Assembly (NCBI RefSeq): GCF_001557235.1
Contig: NZ_LSJI01000103.1
Span: 58,717-122,716, forward strand
Length of the DNA: 64,000 nt
DNA from: Phenylobacterium sp. CCH9-H3
Lineage (GTDB): Bacteria > Pseudomonadota > Alphaproteobacteria > Caulobacterales > Caulobacteraceae
Direction of reading: 5' to 3'
Shown: positions 1 through 8,285 of the stretch, in pieces
Position numbering within the stretch: the first letter of the stretch is position 1
Layout: each line of letters begins with the position of its first letter
Translations under genes and position numbers: made by a program
Notes under the pieces: generated by a model
Seen by the model: only the letters and a program-made list of their open reading frames with translations
The model's database searches: none
What the model was told of the DNA's origin: nothing

Positions 1-1150
1 TCGCCTGCGGGCTGCGATGGACGATCTCGCCGACCTCGCCCGTCGGGACGTCGTTGTCGTCGTCGTCGACCACCCGGGTCTCGACATTTATGGCCGGCCT
101 GCCGGCGGAGCCGAGTTTGCGCAGCTGGTCGCCGGGCTTCAGCACCGTCGCCATCGGGGCCATCTCGGTCTGGCCGTAGAAGTTCCACAGCCGCAGGCCC
201 GGAAGCCGCCGCAGCAGTTCCTCGATGATCGCGGTCGGCATGATCGAGGCGCCATAGTAGCCCTTCATGAGCGACGAGAGGTCGCGCCGCTCGAAGTCGG
301 GGTGCCGCAGCAGCGAGATCCAGACCGTCGGCGGGCAGAACAGCTTGGTGATGCGCTCAGCCTCAATGGTCGCCAGCATGGCCGCGGGATCGGGCGCGCG
401 GAGCAGGATGCTGGTGGCGCCCAGGTAGAGGTCAACGCTCAGGAAACAGTCGAGCTGGGCGCAGTGGTAGAGCGGCAGGCAGTGCAGCTCGATGTCGTCG
501 GCTTCCATGCCGCCGTCGACGACGCAGCTCACATACTGGGCGAGAAGGGCGCGGGAGCTGAGCAGGGCGCCCTTGGGCCGGGACTCCGTGCCGCTAGTGT
601 ACATGATCTGCACCGCATCGTCCTCGCTGCGGCCGCACTGGGCCGGCGCCTCGGCGGGGTGGTCGAGCCAGGCGTCGGCCGCAGTCCAGCCCGCCGGGGT
701 TGCGGCGCCCGTGTGGTGCAGGAAGGCCTTCAGGCGGGGCGGCGAGGCCATCAGGGCGAACGCCTCGTCGCATGTGGCGCACAACGCGTCCTCGGCGATC
801 ACGGCGCAGGCGCCCGAGTGGTCCAGGATGTAGGCGACCTCGGTCGGGCCCAGCATGAAGTTGATGGGCGTGAAGACCGCTCCGGCCCGGATGATCGCGA
901 AGCGCAGGATCACATAGCTGCGGTTGTTGTGGGCGAAGACGGCGACCCGGTCGCCTTCGATGACCCCCGCCGCCCGGAGCGCATTCGCCGCCCGGTCGAT
1001 CAGGCCGTCGAGCTCGGCGTAGGTGTCGCGCCGGCCTTCGTAGACCAGCGCCGTCTTCGTGGGCGTGCGTCGGGCCTGCAGGCGCACGACGTCGCTGACC
1101 AGGCGGTTGCGCGCGGCGGCTACCAACGACCGGGTCTGGGGAGAGAACAT
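1..1150 (-). CDS. Acyl-CoA synthetase (AMP-binding), 3' end cut by window edge
   Basis: ANL-superfamily ligase that would adenylate a carboxylic acid and form its CoA thioester in the cytoplasm. The reading frame is open off the left edge; 383 codons are visible. The start at 1150 is preceded by a GGAG ribosome site six bases upstream. The P-loop reads YTSGTESRPKG, the variant seen in FadD3/FadD13-like fatty or aromatic acyl-CoA synthetases, and the adenylate motif reads NFYGQTE, followed by GEVGEIVHRSP. The C-terminal lid domain lies outside the window. The gene diverges from the Rieske oxygenase gene at 1317 across a 166-base region, so both probably share control. The substrate is not readable; an aromatic or side-chain acid is likely from context. 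Confidence 0.9.
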   Translation of the reverse strand, partial: MFSPQTRSLVAAARNRLVSDVVRLQARRTPTKTALVYEGRRDTYAELDGLIDRAANALRAAGVIEGDRVAVFAHNNRSYVILRFAIIRAGAVFTPINFMLGPTEVAYILDHSGACAVIAEDALCATCDEAFALMASPPRLKAFLHHTGAATPAGWTAADAWLDHPAEAPAQCGRSEDDAVQIMYTSGTESRPKGALLSSRALLAQYVSCVVDGGMEADDIELHCLPLYHCAQLDCFLSVDLYLGATSILLRAPDPAAMLATIEAERITKLFCPPTVWISLLRHPDFERRDLSSLMKGYYGASIMPTAIIEELLRRLPGLRLWNFYGQTEMAPMATVLKPGDQLRKLGSAGRPAINVETRVVDDDDNDVPTGEVGEIVHRSPQA

Positions 1151-1261
1151 CTGCGGCTCCTTCGGAGGGGTGGTCGCTGTCGGTCGGCGAGCGGTCTCGG
1201 CGCCCCTTCCGGGTCTTGTTCTTTGCGGCCGAGACGGACCGCGCGGTCTGTTGATCATTGA

Positions 1262-1289
1262 AAAACTATTCCAACTGGTCAATATTTTT
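1262..1289. promoter_or_regulatory. Putative operator A in divergent promoter
   Basis: An AT-rich island in the divergent promoter is centred on CCAACTGG. Its right half, TGGTCAATATTT, matches half-sites at 2444-2469 and 8286-8310. The left arm is a poor match, so the dyad is imperfect. A regulator of the aromatic cluster, perhaps the TetR protein at 12079, is the inferred binder. Confidence 0.4.
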
Positions 1290-1316
1290 CGAAACAAGAT
1301 GAATCGGGAGGACGAC

Positions 1317-2390
1317 ATGCAGGCGCAAGCTAAGGAACGGGAGCGCGGGCGGCCCAGCCGGCTGGCGGATCACACGACGCCGTTTGTCCGCAACGAGTGG
1401 TATGTGGCGGGACTGAGCGACGAGATCGGCCGTGAGCTCGTGGCCCGTAAACTGCTCGGCTTGGAAGTGCTGCTTTACCGTCGCCAGGACGGGACCGCCG
1501 TGGCGCTGCGCAATCGCTGCCCGCACCGTTCGTTCCCGCTGTCCCGCGGGCGATTGGAGGGCGATGTGGTGGTGTGCGGCTATCACGGCCTGGCTTTCGG
1601 CGACGACGGCGCCTGCGTCCGCATTCCCTCGCAGGCGCTCGTGCCGAGCGCCGTCCGCGCCCAGGCGTTCCCGGTGGTCGAGCGCGCGCCGCTGGTCTGG
1701 ATCTGGATGGGCGATCCGGACCGCGCGGATCCGGCGGCCATCCCCGAGCATCCCTGGCTGGAGGCGCCCGACTACGCCTACGTCGGCGGCTACCTGCACG
1801 TGAAGTGCAACTACGTCCGGCTGCACGAGAACGTGCTGGACCTCACCCACTTTCCGTTCCTGCACGGCGAGGCGGTGGGCGACCTGGCTTACGCCCAGGC
1901 GCCGTTCGAGGTCGCGGAGGCGGGGAACTCGGTCCGCATCACGCGGCGGCTGGAAGACCATCCCGTCAACGCCGGCTACGGCGCGGCGATCGGCAACCTG
2001 GGCCACCGGGTGAACCGCACCTCGGAGTCCTGGTTCAAGACCCCGGCCTTCCACGTCGCCCACGCGACCATCGAGGACCTGGAGGGCGGCGTCGGCGGCC
2101 GCGCCGACTTCCATTTCCAGATCCTGCACATGTTCACGCCGGAGACGGCGACTTCCACCCACTATTTCTGGGCCAGCGCCCGCAACGTGGCGATCGACGA
2201 CGAGGCGCTGTCGCAGGCGAGCCGCATGCGGGCGGTGAACACTTTCCTGGAAGACGTCGAGGCTCTGGAGCGGATCGAGGCGATCTGGACCGCCGAGGAG
2301 GACGACTTCGCGGAGGTCAGCGTGACCGGGGATCGCGCGGGCCTGCTGATGCGCCGGATCATCGCCCGCCGCGCTGCGGAGGAGGGCTGA
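1317..2390 (+). CDS. Rieske non-heme iron oxygenase, VanA-like
   Basis: Terminal oxygenase of 357 residues that would hydroxylate or O-demethylate an aromatic acid. The Rieske [2Fe-2S] ligands are C68-P-H70 and C87-G-Y-H90. The mononuclear iron site is visible as ENVLDLTHFPFLH, with H178 and H183 and an aspartate near 175. ATG 1317 is chosen because GGGAGG lies seven bases upstream; an in-frame ATG at 1299 and a longer open frame have no comparable ribosome site. Length and single-subunit form fit the vanillate O-demethylase/toluenesulfonate monooxygenase group. No ferredoxin or reductase gene is nearby; the only candidate in the window is vanB at 45456. It is the first plus-strand gene of the cluster. 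Substrate unknown. Confidence 0.88.
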   Translation: MQAQAKERERGRPSRLADHTTPFVRNEWYVAGLSDEIGRELVARKLLGLEVLLYRRQDGTAVALRNRCPHRSFPLSRGRLEGDVVVCGYHGLAFGDDGACVRIPSQALVPSAVRAQAFPVVERAPLVWIWMGDPDRADPAAIPEHPWLEAPDYAYVGGYLHVKCNYVRLHENVLDLTHFPFLHGEAVGDLAYAQAPFEVAEAGNSVRITRRLEDHPVNAGYGAAIGNLGHRVNRTSESWFKTPAFHVAHATIEDLEGGVGGRADFHFQILHMFTPETATSTHYFWASARNVAIDDEALSQASRMRAVNTFLEDVEALERIEAIWTAEEDDFAEVSVTGDRAGLLMRRIIARRAAEEG

Positions 2391-2443
2391 GGCGTCGCCG
2401 ATCTCGCCGCCAAGAAAATGCACTGACGGAAAAATATGTCCTT

Positions 2444-2469
2444 TTATATTGTCCATCTGGTGAATATAA
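2444..2469. promoter_or_regulatory. Putative operator B, 26-bp near-palindrome
   Basis: The arms TTATATTGTCCA and TGGTGAATATAA match at 10 of 12 positions around a TC centre. The site lies 18 bases before the ATG at 2488 in a 97-base gap, the only AT-rich spot there. Its half-site resembles those at 1262-1289 and 8286-8310, suggesting a common regulator and an internal promoter for the aldolase and downstream genes. Confidence 0.55.
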
Positions 2470-2487
2470 GAATGTGGAGGCGGGCGA

Positions 2488-3174
2488 ATGAACCCGCAGG
2501 CGACGAGCGGGGGAGGCGGTATGAATCCAGCGAGATCCGAGCAGGTCCGATCGGGCGCCGGCGTCGGAGATGATCTGGTCGCCGCCGCGGCCGGCCTCTC
2601 CGCGGCCAGCTTGCACGAGGCGGCGCGCAGGGCCGGCGCTCTACCGGCGGCGCTCAAGCCGGTCGATCCGGCCATGCGCCTCTGCGGCCGGGCCCTGCCG
2701 GTCCGGTGCCCCGCCGGCGACAACCTCTGGATCCACCGCGCGCTGGCCGACGCCGATCCCGGCGAGGTGCTGGTCGTGGAGACCGGCGCGGGCGCGGACT
2801 TCGGCTACTGGGGCGAGATCATGGCGACGGCGGCGATCGCCCGCGGCCTGGCCGGCCTGGTGATCACCGGCGGCGTCCGCGACAGCCTGCGGCTGATCGA
2901 GTTGGGCCTGCCGACCTTCTCGGCCGCGATCAGCATCCGCGGGACGCTCAAGAACCCGGCTGGCGCCGGCGCGGTCGGCGAGCCGGTCCGGATCGGCGAG
3001 GTGGTGGTCCGGCGAGGCGATCTTGTGTTCGGCGACGCCGACGGGGTCGTGGTGCTGGACCCCGAGACTGCCGCCGCCGCCGTGCCCGCCGCCGCTCGCC
3101 GCGACGCGGACGAGGCAGCCATCCTCGATCAGGTCCGCGCCGGCGCGCTCACCCTCGACGTCTACAAGCTCTGA
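2488..3174 (+). CDS. LigK-like 4-hydroxy-4-methyl-2-oxoglutarate/4-carboxy-4-hydroxy-2-oxoadipate aldolase (RraA fold)
   Basis: RraA-fold class II pyruvate aldolase, 228 residues. By family it cleaves 4-carboxy-4-hydroxy-2-oxoadipate to pyruvate and oxaloacetate, the last step of protocatechuate 4,5-cleavage and gallate routes. The segment around GDNLWIHRAL and GYWGEIMATAAIARG aligns by eye with the same region of the LigK at 34876 ([25 protein letters not shown]), and the catalytic Arg-Asp pair is present in TGGVRD. ATG 2488 has GGAGG seven bases upstream; ATG 2521, with its own GGAGG, is an alternative. It ends 16 bases before the hydratase gene, fitting consecutive pathway steps. It is closer to LigK than the two RraA paralogues at 6936 and 7598. 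Confidence 0.82.
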   Translation: MNPQATSGGGGMNPARSEQVRSGAGVGDDLVAAAAGLSAASLHEAARRAGALPAALKPVDPAMRLCGRALPVRCPAGDNLWIHRALADADPGEVLVVETGAGADFGYWGEIMATAAIARGLAGLVITGGVRDSLRLIELGLPTFSAAISIRGTLKNPAGAGAVGEPVRIGEVVVRRGDLVFGDADGVVVLDPETAAAAVPAAARRDADEAAILDQVRAGALTLDVYKL

Positions 3175-3190
3175 CCAACCGGGACCTTTC

Positions 3191-4204
3191 ATGACGATCA
3201 TCGACGCCCACGCGCACCTGGTGGCCCCGGCCGCCCTCTACGCGCACCGCAGCAATCTCGACGTCTCCGGCGGCCAGTACGGCGACCCCTACCGGGCCGT
3301 GGTCAGCGACGCGGACCTGGAGAAATCCGCCGCCCAGAACGTGGCGATCATGGATGCCGTCGGAACCGACGTGCAGGTGCTCTCGCCGCGCCCCTTCCTG
3401 ATGATGAACGGCGAAGCGCGCTGGGAGAACATCACCAGCTGGGTCTGGGACCAGAACGACACGATCGCCCGGACGATCAGGATGCATCCCACCCGCTTCC
3501 GCGGCGTCGGCGCCTTGCCGCAGCAGGCCGGCCGGCCGGTGGAGTCCCTGTTTGACGAGATCAAACGGGTGACCGAGGGCCTGGGGTTCGTGGGCGTCCT
3601 GATCAATCCGGACCCGGGTGAGGGAAACGGCAGGACGCCGCCGCTGGGCGATCCCTACTGGTACCCGCTCTACGAGCGGCTCTGCGAACTGGACCTGCCC
3701 GGCCACATCCACAGCGGCAACTGCTGCAACGGCCGCGAGACCTACGACGAACACTTCATCGCCGAGGAGAGCCTGGCGATCACCTCGATCTACCGGGCCG
3801 GCGTGTTCGAACGCTTCCCGACGCTGAAGCTGATGATCAGCCACGGCGGCGGCGCCATCCCCTATCAGGTCGGCCGCTGGCGCTCGCACCGCGAGATGGC
3901 CCGGGCGGCGGGCAGGATCGCCAAGGACGCGCCGAGCTTCGACGAGGTCCTGAAGCGGTTCTGGTTCGACACGGTGGTGCACAACAAGGGTTCGCTGGAA
4001 CTGCTGTTCGACGTTGTGGGGGCGGACCGCTGCTGCTTCGGCACCGAGCGGCCGGGCAGCGGCGGGGGGATTGATCCCTCGACCGGGCGGCCGTTCGACG
4101 ACCTGAAGCCGGTGATCGAGGGCATCGCGACCCTCAGCGACGCCGACCGGCGGGGCCTGTTCGCGGACAACGCCCGGCGTCTCTTCAACCGGCTGGACGT
4201 CTGA
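3191..4204 (+). CDS. LigJ-like 4-oxalomesaconate hydratase (amidohydrolase-2 family)
   Basis: TIM-barrel metal hydrolase/lyase of 337 residues. The N-terminal metal motif is IIDAHAHL and a mid-barrel motif is ISHGGGAIPYQVGRW. The C-terminal segment GIDPSTGRPFDDLKPVI matches the LigJ at 31933 (GIDPETGQYFDDTKRYI), which favours 4-oxalomesaconate hydratase over the related decarboxylases ACMSD and gamma-resorcylate decarboxylase. It would hydrate the tautomerised ring-cleavage product before aldol cleavage by the gene at 2488. ATG 3191 is chosen as the start of the conserved beta strand; the open frame extends upstream inside the aldolase gene. It is followed seven bases later by the ring-cleavage dioxygenase. 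A substrate other than 4-oxalomesaconate is possible. Confidence 0.78.
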   Translation: MTIIDAHAHLVAPAALYAHRSNLDVSGGQYGDPYRAVVSDADLEKSAAQNVAIMDAVGTDVQVLSPRPFLMMNGEARWENITSWVWDQNDTIARTIRMHPTRFRGVGALPQQAGRPVESLFDEIKRVTEGLGFVGVLINPDPGEGNGRTPPLGDPYWYPLYERLCELDLPGHIHSGNCCNGRETYDEHFIAEESLAITSIYRAGVFERFPTLKLMISHGGGAIPYQVGRWRSHREMARAAGRIAKDAPSFDEVLKRFWFDTVVHNKGSLELLFDVVGADRCCFGTERPGSGGGIDPSTGRPFDDLKPVIEGIATLSDADRRGLFADNARRLFNRLDV

Positions 4205-4211
4205 GGCCGGC

Positions 4212-5228
4212 ATGGCGCGCATCGTGCTCGGCCTCGGTTCGTCCCACACCCCGCTGCTCACCCTGCCGGCGGAGGAGTGGGCGCATCGTGCGGCCGCGGA
4301 CTACGCCAATCCCGAACTCAATCTCTCGGACGGCCGGCGGGTGACTTATGGCGAGCTGCAGGCCGAGGTGGGCGACCGCTACGAGGACGTGGTCTCGGTG
4401 GACGCGCTGCGGCGCAAGGCGGAGCTGAGCCAGGCGGCGCTGGACCGCCTGGCCGATGCGCTGGAGGCCGCGGCGCCCGATGTCGTGGTGATCGTCGGCG
4501 ACGACCAGGAGGAGCTATTCAGCGCCGCCAACCAGCCGGCCATCGCAGTGTTCTACGGAGACGAGGTCGCCACCTCCGACAAGTTCGGCGCCGAGGAGCT
4601 GCCCGACTGGATGCGGACGGTCGGCGAGGGGTACATGATGGACGACGTCCACGTGCTGCCCGGCGCGCCGCGCCTCGCGCTGGACGTGATCCAGGGGCTG
4701 CTGGACCGCGACGTCGACGTCGCGGTCTCGTCCCGGGTCGAGGACGCCAGCAAGGCCGGGTTCGGCCATGCCTACGGGTTCATCGTCAATCGCCTGTTTC
4801 GCGGCCGCCGCATCCCGGTGCTGCCGGTGCTGCTCAACACCTACTACCCGCCCAACGTGCCCAGCGCCTCGCGCTGCCACGACATCGGCCGCGCCCTGAA
4901 AGGAGCCTTGGAGGCGAGCGCCGCCGATCTGCGTGTCGCCGTCATCGCGTCGGGCGGGCTCAGCCACTTCGTGGTGGACGAGGCGCTGGACCGACAGGTG
5001 ATCGAGGGGCTGCAGGAGGGTCGTGCCCACATCCTGCGCGCCATCCCCCGCGGCGCGCTGAACTCCGGGTCGTCCGAGATCCTGAACTGGGTCCTGACCG
5101 CTGGTGCGCTCGAAGGGCTGCCGCTGACCTGGTGCGAATACCAGCCGATCTACCGCACGCCCGCCGGCACGGGCATTGGCGTCGCCTTCGCTGTGTGGGG
5201 CGCTGACATCAGGGAGCCTGCGCAATGA
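4212..5228 (+). CDS. Class III extradiol ring-cleavage dioxygenase (LigB superfamily)
   Basis: Fe(II)-dependent extradiol dioxygenase of 338 residues that would open a catecholic or gallate-like ring. The conserved N-terminal histidine lies in GLGSSHTPLL (H12). Further motifs are VIVGDDQEELF, a GFGHAYGF histidine and ASGGLSHFV, all typical of the LigB fold. Unlike the two-gene LigAB at 29803-31037 it is a single chain, and it is shorter than fused DesB-type gallate dioxygenase; a 3-O-methylgallate (DesZ-like) or other substituted substrate is possible. The stop overlaps the RidA start by four bases (ATGA). This is the enzyme that defines the unknown pathway of region 1. Confidence 0.85.
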   Translation: MARIVLGLGSSHTPLLTLPAEEWAHRAAADYANPELNLSDGRRVTYGELQAEVGDRYEDVVSVDALRRKAELSQAALDRLADALEAAAPDVVVIVGDDQEELFSAANQPAIAVFYGDEVATSDKFGAEELPDWMRTVGEGYMMDDVHVLPGAPRLALDVIQGLLDRDVDVAVSSRVEDASKAGFGHAYGFIVNRLFRGRRIPVLPVLLNTYYPPNVPSASRCHDIGRALKGALEASAADLRVAVIASGGLSHFVVDEALDRQVIEGLQEGRAHILRAIPRGALNSGSSEILNWVLTAGALEGLPLTWCEYQPIYRTPAGTGIGVAFAVWGADIREPAQ

Positions 5229-5614
5229 CCCGTCGAAGCATCGAGGTGGAGGGGTTCAACCACGGCGCCCAGCCGATCCCGGCGGCCTGCCGCGTCGGCC
5301 CGCTGATCATGACCGGCGGCGTCTACGGGCTGGACCCTGCGACGGGGACGATCCCAGACGACGTGGCCAGGCAGGCGCAGCTGATGTTCGCCAACCTTGC
5401 CCGCATCCTGGACGCCGCCGGCGCCGGCCTGGCTGATGTGGCGAAGGTGACCGTCTATGTGAAGATCCCCGAGGCGCGGCCCGCGGTGAACGCCGAATGG
5501 TTGCAGGCCTTCCCAGACCCGGCCTCGCGCCCGGCCCGGCACACCCAGCAGAACGATCATCTCCCGGCGAACATGCTCGTCCAGTGCGACGCCACGGCCT
5601 GGGCGGCGGATTAA
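5225..5614 (+). CDS. RidA/YjgF/UK114 family protein
   Basis: Small 129-residue protein of the RidA fold, which forms trimers and hydrolyses reactive enamines and imines or, in the AmnD branch, deaminates 2-aminomuconate. Seen here are TGGVYGLDP near the N terminus and AKVTVYVKIPEARPAVN, a typical RidA helix-strand segment. The usual active-site arginine region appears as ASRPARHTQQ. It is translationally coupled to the extradiol dioxygenase by a four-base overlap, so it probably acts on the ring-cleavage product or on an amino-substituted intermediate. The exact reaction cannot be read from sequence. Confidence 0.85.
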   Translation: MTRRSIEVEGFNHGAQPIPAACRVGPLIMTGGVYGLDPATGTIPDDVARQAQLMFANLARILDAAGAGLADVAKVTVYVKIPEARPAVNAEWLQAFPDPASRPARHTQQNDHLPANMLVQCDATAWAAD

Positions 5615-5628
5615 GGCGGAGGCAGCTC

Positions 5629-6939
5629 ATGCTCAGCGAAGAGAAGAACCGTCAGCTCACGGAGGTTGGCCCCGGCAAGCCGATGGGCGAGCTTCTGCGC
5701 CGCTACTGGCACCCGGTCGCCGGCGTCTCCGAGTTCGATGCTCGTAGCACAAAGCCGGTGCGGCTGCTGGGCGAGGACCTGGTGCTCTACAGGGACCTGA
5801 GCGGGACCTTCGGCCTCGTCGACCGCCGTTGCCCGCACCGGCGCGCCGACCTCAGCCACGGAATGGTCGAGGCCTGCGGCCTGCGCTGCAACTACCACGG
5901 CTGGCGCTTCGACCAGAGCGGCGCCTGCGTCGAGCAACCCTACGAGGATGTCGCCCATCCCGAGCTGCGGATGCGCGAGAGGATCACCGTCAAGGCCTAT
6001 CCGGTGGAGACCAAGGGCGGGCTCGTCTGGGCCTATCTCGGCCCGCAGCCGGCGCCGCTGCTGCCCGACTGGGAACCGTTCTCGTGGCCGAACGGCTTTG
6101 TCCAGATCGTGATCTCGGAGGTGCCCTGCAACTGGTTCCAGTGTCAGGAGAACTCCATCGACCCGGTCCACTTCGAGTGGATGCACGAGAACTGGGGCCA
6201 GCGCCTGCGCGGAGACGACGGCCCCTACGGCCCCACGCATCAGCAGTTGGCCTTCGAGGAGTTCGAGTTCGGCTTCGTCTACAAGCGGATCAAGGAGGAC
6301 ACCTCGGCCGCGCATCCGAACTGGACCATCGGTCGGGTCTGCCTGTGGCCGAACGGCTTCTTCCTCGGCGAGCACTTCGAATGGCGCGTGCCCATCGACG
6401 ATGAGAACACGCTCAGCGTCACCTGGAAGTTCACGCGCGTGCCGCGCGAGCAGGAGCCCTACGTCCAGACCACCATACCCACCTGGTATGGGCCGGTATT
6501 CGACGAGGCGGGTGAGTGGATCACCAGCCATGTGATGAACCAGGACTTCCTGGCCTGGGCGGGGCAGGGGCGGATCACCGACCGCGCGCAGGAACACCTC
6601 GGCCAGAGCGACCGGGGCATCCTGATGATCCGCAAGCGCTTCTTCGAGGAGATGAAGACCGTGGGCGAGGGCGGTCCCCCCAAGTTCGCGATCCGCGACC
6701 CAGGCCGCAACCGCGCGGTGGAGCTGCCGATGATGGATCGCGAGGCGGTCGTCGACGGCTATACCCAGGCCGAGATCCTGGCGGATCCCCGCAAACGGCT
6801 GATGTTCACCTCGTACGTCTTCCAGGCGGGACAACCCGGCGAGGTGCGCGACCAGTTCGCCGCGGCGATGGGGCTGCAGGCCACAGACTTCTCCGGCCTG
6901 GGCGCCTTGCGCGCAACATCGAAGGCCGAAGCGCAGTGA
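5629..6939 (+). CDS. Rieske aromatic-ring-hydroxylating oxygenase, phthalate 4,5-dioxygenase-like
   Basis: Terminal oxygenase of 436 residues. The Rieske ligands are C68-P-H70 and C87-N-Y-H90, with the tryptophan of YHGWRF following. The mononuclear iron site is ENSIDPVHFEWMH. Length and motifs fit the phthalate dioxygenase/OphA2 branch rather than the shorter VanA branch of the gene at 1317. GGCGGAGG lies about eight bases before ATG 5629. The 3' end overlaps the next gene by three bases. No reductase is encoded beside it, so it must borrow electrons from elsewhere. It may start the pathway by hydroxylating or demethylating the substrate before ring opening. Confidence 0.87.
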   Translation: MLSEEKNRQLTEVGPGKPMGELLRRYWHPVAGVSEFDARSTKPVRLLGEDLVLYRDLSGTFGLVDRRCPHRRADLSHGMVEACGLRCNYHGWRFDQSGACVEQPYEDVAHPELRMRERITVKAYPVETKGGLVWAYLGPQPAPLLPDWEPFSWPNGFVQIVISEVPCNWFQCQENSIDPVHFEWMHENWGQRLRGDDGPYGPTHQQLAFEEFEFGFVYKRIKEDTSAAHPNWTIGRVCLWPNGFFLGEHFEWRVPIDDENTLSVTWKFTRVPREQEPYVQTTIPTWYGPVFDEAGEWITSHVMNQDFLAWAGQGRITDRAQEHLGQSDRGILMIRKRFFEEMKTVGEGGPPKFAIRDPGRNRAVELPMMDREAVVDGYTQAEILADPRKRLMFTSYVFQAGQPGEVRDQFAAAMGLQATDFSGLGALRATSKAEAQ

Positions 6940-7601
6940 CCGGCCTCGTCGCGCGCCTGGCTAAGCTGGACACCTGTTCGGTCTCCGACGCCCTGGACAA
7001 GCTGGGCCTGCCTGGCGCCGTGGTCGGCCTGTCGCCGCTGACCGTCCGCCGCCGCGTCGCGGGCCATGCAGTGACGGTGAAGCTGGGCGCTCCCATGGAA
7101 GGGCTCCCCAAGCGCCACCTCGGCGCGGGCGCCGTGATGGCCGCCGGGGCGGGCGACATCATCGTCGTGGAGCATCGCGGCCGCCTGGATGTCTCCGGCT
7201 GGGGCGGGCTGCTCAGCCGCGGCGCGGTGATGAAGGGCGTGGCGGCGGTCGTCATCGACGGCGCCTGTCGCGACCTGGACGAAAGCTTAGAGCTGGGCCT
7301 GCCGATCTTCGGGCGGGCGGGTGTCCCGGTGACCGCGCGCGGCCGCGTCGCCGAACACGATTTCAACCTGCCCATCACCCTGGCCGGAGTCGCCGTGCGG
7401 CCCGGCGACCTGGTGCTCGCCGACGCAAGCGGCGTCGTGTTCGTCGCGGCCGGCAAGGCCGAGGTCGTCGTGGCTACGGCCGAGGCGATCTTCGCCCGGG
7501 AGCAGCTGATGGCGGCCGACATCGACCGCGGCCGGCCGATCGCCGAGGTCATGGGGGCGGACTACGAAGACATGCTCAAGCATAAGGATGCGGCGCCATG
7601 A
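6936..7601 (+). CDS. RraA-family aldolase/decarboxylase-like protein, paralogue 1
   Basis: RraA-fold protein of 221 residues. GTG 6936 overlaps the stop of the oxygenase gene (GTGA), and it starts at the conserved segment LDTCSVSDALDKLG. Motifs AVMAAGAGDIIVVEHRG and VVIDGACRDLDESLELG carry the Arg-Asp pair needed for divalent-metal pyruvate aldolase or oxaloacetate decarboxylase activity in this family. It differs from the LigK type in having RLDVSGWGG instead of the GYWGE region, so its substrate probably differs. Its 3' end overlaps the following paralogue by four bases (ATGA), suggesting paired synthesis. Confidence 0.8.
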   Translation: MTGLVARLAKLDTCSVSDALDKLGLPGAVVGLSPLTVRRRVAGHAVTVKLGAPMEGLPKRHLGAGAVMAAGAGDIIVVEHRGRLDVSGWGGLLSRGAVMKGVAAVVIDGACRDLDESLELGLPIFGRAGVPVTARGRVAEHDFNLPITLAGVAVRPGDLVLADASGVVFVAAGKAEVVVATAEAIFAREQLMAADIDRGRPIAEVMGADYEDMLKHKDAAP

Positions 7602-8254
7602 GCGACACCCTGGCCGATGACCTGAAGGCGATCGGCGTCACCACCCTGTCCGACGCGCTGGACCGGCTGGCGATCGAGGGGCAGTGCCTGGGCCTCATGC
7701 CGTTCGACCGCGGCATGGCGTTCGCCGGCCGCGCGTTCACGATCCGCATGGTGCCGGTCGGGCTCTCCGGCGGCTCGGTGGGCGACTACATCGACGAGGT
7801 GGCGCCCGGCCAGATCGTCGTCCTCGACAACAATGGCCGGCTCGACGCGACGGTGTGGGGCGACATCCTCACCCTGGTCGCTCACGGCAAGGGCGTCGCC
7901 GGCACGGTCATCGACGGCGTGTGCCGCGACATCGGCCGCAGCATCGAGCTGGGCTACCCGATCTTCGCCCGGGCCAACACGATGCGCACCGGCAAGGACC
8001 GGGTGACCGCCGACGCCTACAACGTGCCGGTCCAGGTCGCCGGCGTACGTGTCGAGCCCGGCGACTGGCTGGTCGGCGACGGGGACGGTGTGGTCGCGAT
8101 CCCCGCGGCCAGGGCCGAGGAGGTGTTGCGCGTCGCGCGCGAGATCGCCGAGGCCGAGGATCGCATCCGAGCCGCCGTGCTCGCCGGCGCCCGCCTCGAC
8201 GACGCCCGAAAGGCCGCCCGATACCACGCGCTGCAGACGCGCGCCGCCGGCTGA
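7598..8254 (+). CDS. RraA-family aldolase/decarboxylase-like protein, paralogue 2
   Basis: RraA-fold protein of 218 residues, with TTLSDALDRL at the N terminus, GQIVVLDNNGRLDATVWGD in the middle and TVIDGVCRDIGRSIELGYP carrying the Arg-Asp pair. It is clearly related to the preceding gene and translationally coupled to it by an ATGA overlap. Two adjacent divergent paralogues could form a hetero-oligomer or act on stereoisomeric or differently substituted 4-hydroxy-2-oxo acids; both ideas are inference. It is the last enzyme gene before the receptor. Confidence 0.8.
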   Translation: MSDTLADDLKAIGVTTLSDALDRLAIEGQCLGLMPFDRGMAFAGRAFTIRMVPVGLSGGSVGDYIDEVAPGQIVVLDNNGRLDATVWGDILTLVAHGKGVAGTVIDGVCRDIGRSIELGYPIFARANTMRTGKDRVTADAYNVPVQVAGVRVEPGDWLVGDGDGVVAIPAARAEEVLRVAREIAEAEDRIRAAVLAGARLDDARKAARYHALQTRAAG

Positions 8255-8285
8255 CGGACCATCATGCCGATGTCCCAAGTCGACC

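Noticed and set aside
17..1261. Long plus-strand open frame opposite the acyl-CoA synthetase
   Set aside because: Its translation has no recognisable motif and is rich in Arg, Gly and Ala, while the minus-strand frame encodes clear ANL-ligase motifs. It is an antisense shadow in GC-rich DNA.
3191..4204. Alternative reading as 2-amino-3-carboxymuconate semialdehyde decarboxylase
   Set aside because: The C-terminal GIDPxTGxxFDD segment and overall layout match the LigJ at 31933 instead. The adjacent RidA keeps an amino-aromatic route possible but does not outweigh this.
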